Source: CAYPTY01 sp965659005 (lineage in GTDB: Bacteria > Bacteroidota > Rhodothermia > Balneolales > Balneolaceae). Taken from it: a stretch of 21,738 nt of DNA. The number at the start of each line of letters is the position of its first letter. Position 1 is the stretch's first letter. The notes below the pieces were generated by a model that ran no database searches, was not told where the DNA came from, and was given only the letters and a program-made list of their open reading frames with translations. The stretch is from NCBI GenBank assembly GCA_965659005.1, contig CBFHVG010000103.1:1-21738 (forward strand). The letters are read 5' to 3'. This document shows, piece after piece, positions 15,560 to 21,738 of this stretch. The translations under genes and the position numbers were made by a program.

Positions 15560-17454
15560 ATAGGCTTAGCTTCTATAAGATCTTCAACTACTGACGGATC
15601 CAATAAAGTTGAAGTATCACCAAGATTTGTTACATCACCTGATGCTACCTTTCTAAGAATCCTGCGCATAATTTTCCCAGATCTCGTTTTTGGAAGACCA
15701 TTCACTATCTGCATTTTATCTGGTTTAGCAATCGGTCCGATTATCTTAATTACTAAGTCCAGAAGTTCTTTTTTGAATAATTCAGTATCAGTAACCTCAT
15801 CATTACAAATCATAAAAGCATAGATTCCTTCACCTTTGATATCATGTGGGAACCCAACTACGGCAGTTTCAACTACATTTGGATGTTCATCAAGAGCATT
15901 TTCAATTTCAGCTGTACCAAGTCTATGACCTGAGCAGTTCAGAACATCATCTACCCTACCAGTTATTCTGTAGTATCCTTCTTCATCTCTTCGACATCCA
16001 TCACCTGTAAAGTAATATCCTTTATAGGTACTCATATATGTTTGCAGATACCTTTCATGATCACCATAAATTGTTCTTGCTATTGAAGGCCATGGAAACT
16101 TAATGCAAAGATTTCCTTCGACTGCATTTCCTGTAATTTCTTTCCCATTTTCATCTAGCAGAACAGGAAGTATACCTGGTAAAGGTAAAGTTGCGTATCC
16201 GGGTTTTGTTGGAGTAATACCTGCCAAAGGTGAAATCATAATTCCACCAGTTTCAGTTTGCCACCATGTATCAACTATAGGACAGCGTCCACTTCCAATG
16301 TGAGTATGATACCAATGCCAAGCCTCTTCATTAATTGGTTCACCAACAGTACCTAGAACTTTCAATGAGGTAAGATCATATTTATTCACATAATCTAAAG
16401 TGGATTTCATTAATGCTCGAATAGCTGTTGGTGCAGTATAAAAATGAGTCACTTTATATTTCTCTACAACTTCCCAGAATCTGCCAGCATCTGGATAAGT
16501 TGGTGTTCCTTCAAAAATAATACCCGTCGCCCCATTAAGTAACGGACCATAAATGATATATGAATGACCAGTTATCCATCCAGCGTCTGCTGTACACCAG
16601 TACACATCCTCTTCTTCTACCTGAAACACATTTCTGAATGAATAGCTTGTATAAACCATGTATCCACCGCATGTATGAACAACACCTTTTGGCTTGCCTG
16701 TAGAACCAGATGTGTATAGAATAAATAAAGGATCCTCTGCATCCATTTCGGTGGCTTTGTGATCTTTTGAAGCATTTCTTATTAATAAATGCCACCATTC
16801 ATCACGCCCTTCAACCCAGTTTATTTCTTTATTAGTCCTTTGGCATACAATTACTTTTTCAACTGATGGACAGTTTTCAAGGGCTTCATCAGAAATTTCC
16901 TTCAGTGCCACATGCTTCTCGCCTCTTCTTAAACCATCATTTGTTATGAGTAATTTTGCATCACAATCTTGAATTCTTTCAGCTAAAGACTGTGCTGAAA
17001 ATCCGGCAAATACTATGGAATGAACTGCTCCAATTCTAGCACATGCAAGTGCTGAAATAACTAATTCGGGTGTCATAGCCATGTAAATACATACACGATC
17101 GCCCTTTTCCACTCCCATATTCTGAAGTACATTAGCAAAACGACACACGTCATCATGTAATTGTCGATAAGTGATTGTCCGACGAAAAGAATCTGGATGG
17201 TTTGGTTCAAAAATAAATGCAGTTTTGCTTCCAATGGAATTTAAATGCCGATCTAAAGCGTTTTCCGTGATATTAAGTTTTCCACCTTCAAACCATTTGA
17301 TATCACCCTTTTCAAAACTACCAGAATGAACTTTATCCCATCTTTTGCGCCAATAAAACGTCCCGGCTTCATGATCCCAAAAAGAAATTGGATCTTGATC
17401 GCTTTCTAGATGTTGTTCATTGTATTCGTCAAAGGATTTAATATTTAACCACAT
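15556..17454 (-). CDS. acs: Acetyl-CoA synthetase (AMP-forming)
   Basis: This 632-residue enzyme activates acetate to acetyl-AMP and then acetyl-CoA. Motifs in order: the ATP-binding loop YTSGSTGKPKG at 247-257; TVGEPINEEAWHWY; WWQTETGG; the TGD segment and YRITGRVDDVLNCSGHRLG hinge region (valine usually occupies the cysteine position in NVSGHR); and the C-terminal KTRSGKIMRR with K594, the lysine controlled by reversible acetylation in many bacteria. The length is typical of Acs and longer than medium-chain acyl-CoA synthetases. It converges on the small membrane-protein gene with a 4-bp overlap and is divergent from the helicase across 79 bp. Confidence 0.96.
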   Translation of the reverse strand: MWLNIKSFDEYNEQHLESDQDPISFWDHEAGTFYWRKRWDKVHSGSFEKGDIKWFEGGKLNITENALDRHLNSIGSKTAFIFEPNHPDSFRRTITYRQLHDDVCRFANVLQNMGVEKGDRVCIYMAMTPELVISALACARIGAVHSIVFAGFSAQSLAERIQDCDAKLLITNDGLRRGEKHVALKEISDEALENCPSVEKVIVCQRTNKEINWVEGRDEWWHLLIRNASKDHKATEMDAEDPLFILYTSGSTGKPKGVVHTCGGYMVYTSYSFRNVFQVEEEDVYWCTADAGWITGHSYIIYGPLLNGATGIIFEGTPTYPDAGRFWEVVEKYKVTHFYTAPTAIRALMKSTLDYVNKYDLTSLKVLGTVGEPINEEAWHWYHTHIGSGRCPIVDTWWQTETGGIMISPLAGITPTKPGYATLPLPGILPVLLDENGKEITGNAVEGNLCIKFPWPSIARTIYGDHERYLQTYMSTYKGYYFTGDGCRRDEEGYYRITGRVDDVLNCSGHRLGTAEIENALDEHPNVVETAVVGFPHDIKGEGIYAFMICNDEVTDTELFKKELLDLVIKIIGPIAKPDKMQIVNGLPKTRSGKIMRRILRKVASGDVTNLGDTSTLLDPSVVEDLIEAKPI

Positions 17455-17501
17455 ATATATCGTATTTGTTTTACAAGACCGTTTATGATGTTGCTTTTTC
17501 T

Positions 17502-17531
17502 ATGGATAATCAAGAAAGGATTTCAAAATAA
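17502..17531 (+). other. Nine-codon upstream ORF and ribosome-binding site before the helicase
   Basis: An ATG at 17502 opens a nine-residue reading frame (MDNQERISK) that stops at 17529-17531, two bases before the TTG start of the helicase. A purine-rich AAAGGA at 17515-17520 lies inside it, 13 bp upstream of that TTG. It could be a coupling leader or a chance ORF. The helicase frame has no ATG between its upstream stop (17507-17509) and the Walker A motif, so a non-ATG start is required. Confidence 0.3.
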
Positions 17532-17533
17532 AT

Positions 17534-19999
17534 TTGAATAAATCATTAGGTGAACAAATAATATTCGATTGGTTCAACTCAAGGGAAATTGAACCATTTC
17601 CTTTCCAGCTAAAGGCATGGGATGCATGCCTTTCAGGTAAGCAAGGACTATTAAATGCTCCAACAGGTAGCGGAAAGTCCTTTGCCATGTGGTTTCCTGT
17701 AATTATAAACTGGATTAATGAACATCCTGATTCATATAAAGAGAAAAAGAATAATGGTTTAAAAATCATCTGGGTTACTCCTCTGAGAGCCCTTGCTAAA
17801 GATTTACAAATAGCATTTCAGGAAACACTTGATGAGTTATCAATACCTTGGGTTGTAGGAAGACGAACGGGAGATGTTTCTGCAAGTATTAAGCAGAAAC
17901 AGAATCGCAGAATGCCTGAGGTTTTAATCACAACTCCCGAAAGTTTACACGTACTATTTACACAAAAGGATTATCAGAGACATTTTAAGGACTTGGAGTT
18001 CATTGTAGTCGATGAATGGCATGAATTGATTGGTAATAAAAGAGGTATTCAATCTGAATTGGCATTAAATCGAATTTATCATATTAAGCCAAGCACTAAA
18101 ATATGGGGAATATCAGCGACCATTGGTAATCTTGATGAAGCTCTTGATGTTCTTTTGGGTAATAAAAAAGCAGATACTAATAGTGTAATTATCAAGGCTA
18201 GAATCAATAAAAAAGTAGCTGTGCATTCAATTCTGCCTGATGAGATTGAAAATTTTCCATGGCATGGTCACTTGGGTATTAACTTACTTCATAAAGTATT
18301 ACCCATTATTGAAGACAGTAGCAGTACTTTGATATTTACTAACACAAGAGGACAAGCTGAATTGTGGTTTCAACAAATATTACTGGCTAAACCTGATTTA
18401 GCTGGTATCATTGCCTTACACCATGGCTCCTTAAATCGTGATGTTCGAGATTGGGTTGAAAATTCACTCAGTGATGGTACTCTTAAAGCCGTCGTTTGTA
18501 CATCTAGCTTAGATCTTGGTGTAGATTTCAGTCCAGTTGAAACGGTTATTCAGATTGGTTCTCCAAAAGGAGTCGCGAGATTTTTGCAAAGAGCCGGTAG
18601 AAGTGGACATAAACCTGGACAAACTAGTGTTATTCATTTTCTTCCAACTCATGCATTGGAATTATTAGAAGCGGCAGCTTTGAAAGCTGCAGTAACCAAA
18701 GATGATTTAGAGAGTAAGCCGCCAATTTTAAAACCTTATGACGTTTTAATTCAATATTTGGTAACACTTTCAATATCAGATGGCTTTGACGAGAAAGTTA
18801 TATTTGATGAAATTAGAAAGACCTTTGCTTATCAAACAATTACTAGAGATGAATGGGGCAAAATCCTTCAGTTTATAACATCAGGAGGACCTTCACTTAA
18901 AAGCTATGATGAATATTCTAAAGTAACTTTGATTGATGATTTATATAAGATTGCAAGTTCAAAATTAGCTAGAAGGCATAGAATGAGTATCGGAACTATA
19001 ACTTCAGATACTATGGTAAAGGTTAAATATTTAAGTGGTTCTAGTATTGGAGTAATTGAAGAACGATTCATTTCTAGATTAAACATCGGAGAAAAATTTT
19101 GGTTTGCAGGAAGAACACTAGAACTAGTTCGCATAAATGGTATGGTAGCCTATGTTAAAAGATCTAAATCCCAAAAAGCTAAAACACCAAGTTGGCAAGG
19201 TGGGAGGATGTCACTGTCATCTAATATGTCCAAAATTCTTAGAATTAAAATACAGGAAGCTACTACCGATTCATCAAATGATGTTGAAATTCAAACAATA
19301 AGACCAATAATTGAAATTCAAAAAGATTGGTCAACTCTACCAAATCTTAATCAATTTCTTATTGAAAAATCTAAATCAAGAGAAGGTTTTCATGCTTTTT
19401 TCTTCCCATTTGAGGGTAGATACGTTCATGAAGGAATGGCATCCCTTATTGCTTATAGAATATCTAAGATCAAACCAATGACATTCTCAATCGCAATGAA
19501 TGATTATGGTTTTGAATTACTATCGGATCAAGATATCCCAGTTGAAGAGGCAATTGATAAAGGCTTGTTTTCAGAAATTAACCTTGTTGAAGATATTCAC
19601 TCTAGTATTAATCATAATGAATTAACTAAATCGAGATTTTGGGCAATTTCTCAAGTAGCTGGTCTAATTTTCTCAGGTTTTCCAGGTGAGCAAAGAAAAA
19701 CTCAACATCTTCAACTATCTTCAGGTTTATTATTTGATGTGTTTAGCGAGTATGAACCAGATAATTTGCTTTTACAACAGGCAAAGGATGAAGTACTTTT
19801 CTTTCAATTAGATGAAATAAGGCTTAGGAAAGCTTTAAAAGCTATTCAAAAGCAACAAATTGTATTAAACTATCCAGATCGCTTTACACCTTTTGCTTTT
19901 CCAATCATGGTAGATCGACTTAGAGAAAGAATGTCTAATGAGCAATTAAAAGATCGTGTAAAAAAAATGCAGCAACAGCTAGAGAGGCATGTTAAATAG
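17534..19999 (+). CDS. Ligase-associated DNA damage response DEXH-box helicase (Lhr-Core-like)
   Basis: This 821-residue superfamily 2 DNA helicase is the helicase of the ligase-associated set. Motifs: a Q-like PFPFQLKAW at 21-29, Walker A APTGSGKS at 42-49, motif Ia TPLRAL 82-87, TPES 134-137, DEWH box 160-163, SAT 194-196, and motif VI QRAGRSGH at 352-359. A winged-helix and Lhr-type C-terminal region follows. Lhr-Core proteins move 3' to 5' on single-stranded DNA and unwind DNA or RNA:DNA duplexes using ATP. It starts with TTG at 17534, because no ATG exists in frame before Walker A. Its stop abuts the ATG of pdeM, so the two are coupled. The exonuclease and ligase partners are about 7.7 kb away at 7102-9793. 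Confidence 0.93.
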   Translation: MNKSLGEQIIFDWFNSREIEPFPFQLKAWDACLSGKQGLLNAPTGSGKSFAMWFPVIINWINEHPDSYKEKKNNGLKIIWVTPLRALAKDLQIAFQETLDELSIPWVVGRRTGDVSASIKQKQNRRMPEVLITTPESLHVLFTQKDYQRHFKDLEFIVVDEWHELIGNKRGIQSELALNRIYHIKPSTKIWGISATIGNLDEALDVLLGNKKADTNSVIIKARINKKVAVHSILPDEIENFPWHGHLGINLLHKVLPIIEDSSSTLIFTNTRGQAELWFQQILLAKPDLAGIIALHHGSLNRDVRDWVENSLSDGTLKAVVCTSSLDLGVDFSPVETVIQIGSPKGVARFLQRAGRSGHKPGQTSVIHFLPTHALELLEAAALKAAVTKDDLESKPPILKPYDVLIQYLVTLSISDGFDEKVIFDEIRKTFAYQTITRDEWGKILQFITSGGPSLKSYDEYSKVTLIDDLYKIASSKLARRHRMSIGTITSDTMVKVKYLSGSSIGVIEERFISRLNIGEKFWFAGRTLELVRINGMVAYVKRSKSQKAKTPSWQGGRMSLSSNMSKILRIKIQEATTDSSNDVEIQTIRPIIEIQKDWSTLPNLNQFLIEKSKSREGFHAFFFPFEGRYVHEGMASLIAYRISKIKPMTFSIAMNDYGFELLSDQDIPVEEAIDKGLFSEINLVEDIHSSINHNELTKSRFWAISQVAGLIFSGFPGEQRKTQHLQLSSGLLFDVFSEYEPDNLLLQQAKDEVLFFQLDEIRLRKALKAIQKQQIVLNYPDRFTPFAFPIMVDRLRERMSNEQLKDRVKKMQQQLERHVK

Positions 20000-20644
20000 A
20001 TGTATTACGATTTGAAGATTAACGATCAAAATCTCTATCTCTTACCGGAGAAAGCAATTTATTGGAAGCAAACTTCGACATTAATTGTAGCTGATCTACA
20101 TTTAGGTAAAGCTGGATACTTCAACCAAAATGGAATCCGAGTACCAACTCAGTTAAATAAGGACATACTTAATAATATTGATGATCTTTTAGACGTGTAT
20201 GAAACTAAAAGGATAATATTTCTTGGTGACTTATTTCATAGTAGAGTCAATCAAGATTGGAACTATTTTTGGGATTGGAAGGAAGCTAATAAACACATCG
20301 AGATCATTTTAACTGTTGGTAATCATGATCGATATGGTAATCAAGAATTTCTTAAAAAAGACTTAAGAATAAAATCATACTTCAAGGAAGGACCATTCCA
20401 ATTTCAACACGATGAAAATGAATTCATCTCTGATGGAAATTCAATAATCCTTGCCGGTCATGTACATCCCTGTTTTTATCTTAGAGGAAAAGGGAGACAG
20501 AAAATTAGGGTTAAATGTTTTGTAAAAAAAGGCGATTCCATCATACTACCAGCTTTTGGTTTATTCACTGGTTCACATCAGATTAATCAAACTGAATATG
20601 ATGCAATCTATGGTATTATTGAAGATGAGGTAGTTAAATTCTAA
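20000..20644 (+). CDS. pdeM: Ligase-associated DNA damage response endonuclease/metallophosphoesterase PdeM
   Basis: This 214-residue calcineurin-like metallophosphoesterase keeps all family metal motifs: ADLHLGK (31-37, D32 and H34), GDLFHS (76-81), GNHD (107-110) and GHVHP (153-157), followed by the family-typical LPAFGLFTGS (183-192). Characterised members of this set are manganese-dependent DNA nucleases. Its ATG follows the helicase TAG with no gap, a strong sign of co-translation. Length is typical. No terminator hairpin was seen in the 181 bp before the convergent sigma-factor gene. Confidence 0.92.
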   Translation: MYYDLKINDQNLYLLPEKAIYWKQTSTLIVADLHLGKAGYFNQNGIRVPTQLNKDILNNIDDLLDVYETKRIIFLGDLFHSRVNQDWNYFWDWKEANKHIEIILTVGNHDRYGNQEFLKKDLRIKSYFKEGPFQFQHDENEFISDGNSIILAGHVHPCFYLRGKGRQKIRVKCFVKKGDSIILPAFGLFTGSHQINQTEYDAIYGIIEDEVVKF

Positions 20645-20647
20645 AAC

Positions 20648-20822
20648 CTGTTACATTTTATTTAACTCGAACTCAAATTTTCTTGGTTTATCTGTTACGG
20701 ATTAATTTTTTGTAAAAATTGAATCTGAAAATGGATGAAATTAGCCTTCGATTCTTTATGAGAAACAGAGAAATTGGGTTTACAAATATTAAATTTTTCT
20801 AATGTTGAATTAAAAGTAACAG
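20648..20822. repeat. Repeated CTGTTAC heptamer in the pdeM-sigma intergenic region
   Basis: CTGTTAC occurs at 20648-20654 and 20692-20698, and its reverse complement GTAACAG at 20816-20822, within the 181-bp non-coding gap (20645-20825). The outer copies form a widely spaced inverted repeat. The rest of this gap is AT-rich with no clear gene or terminator. This may be chance. Confidence 0.2.
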
Positions 20823-20825
20823 GGT

Positions 20826-21389
20826 CTACTCATTAGATTTGCGCTTAAAACAGTGATGAAGTCGGCTAACAATTCTCGATTTCCTTGTTCTTACATTTGC
20901 ACTGGAGAGTTCAAAAAATATACTTGCTTCTTCTGTTGTAGCATCGGGTTTATCAATGAAGTACTCAATGAATTTCCTTGATTTCTCTTTCAATTCATGT
21001 AAACATTCTTTGAGTATATTTTGACGCTCCTGATCTATCAACCTTTTGTATTGCTCTTCAGGCTCAACAACATAATTCAAGGCTTCTTCTTCATAACTGA
21101 ATTTATGTTCTCTCTTAACATATCTCAGGTATTCATGTCTACAAGATTTAATAAGATAGCTAAAGATGTATTTGTGTTCTTTTATCTTGTTCTGACGTAT
21201 TTGTTCATAGACATCTAGAAAAGCTTGTTGAACACATTCTTTAGCAGAATTTTTTTCGGCTCCCATTACAACCACTAGATAATCCTCTAGCCTGGGTATA
21301 ACTTCGTTAAGCAAACTACTTGCTTTGATGTCATCACCTTGTTGGAGAGCAACAACTAATTCCGAATAATCAACGCGAATTTTTGTCAA
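20826..21389 (-). CDS. ECF-like RNA polymerase sigma-70 factor
   Basis: This 187-residue protein has the two-domain layout of ECF sigma factors. Region 2 is about residues 20-95, with AKECVQQAFLDVYEQI (49-64) and a KYIFSYLIKSCRHEYLRYVKR-type promoter-melting helix. Region 4 is about 120-182, with a helix-turn-helix near EEASIFFELSSANVRTRKS. Such factors redirect RNA polymerase to small stress or surface-function regulons, usually under an anti-sigma factor. No anti-sigma gene is next to it in the window. The codon at the start is TTG; no ATG lies in frame between it and the upstream stop near 21431. There is no clear Shine-Dalgarno, so the start is uncertain by a few residues. The divergent gene at 21704 is the nearest candidate target. 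Confidence 0.82.
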   Translation of the reverse strand: MTKIRVDYSELVVALQQGDDIKASSLLNEVIPRLEDYLVVVMGAEKNSAKECVQQAFLDVYEQIRQNKIKEHKYIFSYLIKSCRHEYLRYVKREHKFSYEEEALNYVVEPEEQYKRLIDQERQNILKECLHELKEKSRKFIEYFIDKPDATTEEASIFFELSSANVRTRKSRIVSRLHHCFKRKSNE

Positions 21390-21581
21390 TGGGGACCCAG
21401 TAGTATATGATTCAATATATGTTATTGACTATTATAAAATATAAAATACATGGATGATCTATAATTCGCCAATAATGCTTTTGTAGGCAAGAAGCTATGA
21501 TTAATAGTAAATATTAGTCTTTTTTAATACTTTTAGATCAATAATATTCAATGACTTATGAATTATATTGTAACAAAACTG

Positions 21582-21611
21582 TTGATATTGATTCTTTACT
21601 TATGTTATAGT
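21582..21611 (+). promoter_or_regulatory. Possible promoter for the partial gene at 21704
   Basis: TTGATA (21582-21587) and TATAGT (21606-21611) are spaced by 18 bp, close to a sigma-70 promoter, and lie about 90 bp upstream of the ATG. The flanking DNA is very AT-rich, so chance matches are likely. Confidence 0.3.
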
Positions 21612-21632
21612 GAGCTTATTAAATAAATATAC

Positions 21633-21655
21633 ATTTGTTTATATATGTAACAAAT
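21633..21655. repeat. Inverted repeat upstream of the partial gene
   Basis: Perfect 7-bp arms, ATTTGTT (21633-21639) and AACAAAT (21649-21655), are separated by 9 bp. The repeat lies between the candidate promoter and the start codon at 21704, so it could be a leader hairpin or an operator. Confidence 0.35.
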
Positions 21656-21703
21656 ACAATAAACTGAACTCTTATTCTTAACCCAAAATATAATCTTGTA
21701 CTT

Positions 21704-21738
21704 ATGAAATCTCTTAAAACTACTTTCGCTATTCTTGC
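21704..21738 (+). CDS. N-terminus of a probable exported protein (partial)
   Basis: The ATG at 21704 opens a frame that runs off the window after 11 complete codons, reading MKSLKTTFAIL. A short basic start followed by hydrophobic residues is what a signal peptide would look like. Nothing can be said about function. It is divergent from the ECF-like sigma gene across 314 bp. Confidence 0.45.
   Translation, partial: MKSLKTTFAIL

Larger units (their letters stand above)
21390..21703. other. 314-bp AT-rich divergent intergenic region
   Basis: This gap separates the minus-strand sigma gene from the partial plus-strand gene. I see no ORF or RNA gene in it. It contains a TATAAT on the minus strand (21431-21436), about 40 bp before the sigma start, with no good -35. 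It also contains a plus-strand promoter candidate, an inverted repeat, and two copies of GTAACAAA (21570-21577, 21647-21654). Confidence 0.6.

Noticed and set aside
16535..16798. 87-codon minus-strand ORF inside acs
   Set aside because: It is out of frame with acs, covers the conserved ATP-binding region of acs, and has no recognisable features of its own.
17502..17540. Frameshift at the helicase N-terminus joining the upstream ATG frame
   Set aside because: The short frame ends in a stop and the helicase N-terminus from TTG already includes the expected PFPFQ motif, so no missing domain needs explaining.
21021..21218. 65-codon plus-strand ORF opposite the sigma factor
   Set aside because: It is a shadow of the sigma reading frame; its hydrophobic look comes from the AT-rich complement.

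Overview
The window is an AT-rich bacterial chromosome segment made almost entirely of housekeeping and DNA-repair genes. Several traits point to the Bacteroidota/Balneolota side of the tree: a DnaE polymerase with a proofreading exonuclease fused to its N-terminus, an alanine dehydrogenase with an N-terminal extension, the four 'ligase-associated' DNA repair genes, and weak Shine-Dalgarno sequences at many starts. A Balneolaceae-like organism is my best guess from protein resemblance alone. There is no rRNA, tRNA, CRISPR array, insertion sequence or prophage.

Layout. 1-578 (+): the end of a glutamate-dehydrogenase-family gene, then an RsbW-like anti-sigma/histidine-kinase-fold protein 8 bp downstream, closed by a bidirectional terminator. 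639-5287 (-): dnaE (exonuclease-polymerase fusion), then thioredoxin. 5386-7057 (+): a secreted protein of unknown function, then an OxyR-type peroxide sensor with both redox cysteines. 7102-10913 (+): ligase-associated exonuclease and ATP-dependent DNA ligase (overlapping genes), then an AlkA/HhH-GPD glycosylase-like protein. 10964-13865 (-): rsmA, groES, groEL. 13975-15556 (+): alanine dehydrogenase and a small histidine-rich membrane protein that starts one base after it. 15556-17454 (-): acetyl-CoA synthetase. 17534-20644 (+): ligase-associated DEXH helicase and its abutting metallophosphoesterase PdeM. 20826-21389 (-): an ECF-like sigma factor. 21704-21738 (+): the first codons of a probable exported protein.

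How the genes fit together. The strongest theme is DNA repair. All four parts of the ligase-associated system (exonuclease, ligase, Lhr-Core-like helicase, PdeM nuclease) are present, but they are split into two pairs about 7.7 kb apart with chaperonin and metabolic genes between them. A glycosylase-like protein follows the first pair. Its HhH-GPD fold is clear, but the catalytic aspartate seems to be missing, so it may be an atypical or non-catalytic lesion-recognition protein. The fused polymerase, thioredoxin and OxyR homologue add replication fidelity and oxidative-stress functions.

I did not find a wholly new multi-gene defence or mobile system. The best leads are the split repair module with its odd glycosylase, the DnaE whose PHP domain has lost metal ligands while carrying a fused DEDDh exonuclease, the small His-rich membrane protein coupled to alanine dehydrogenase, and an inverted repeat just upstream of the alanine dehydrogenase promoter region.
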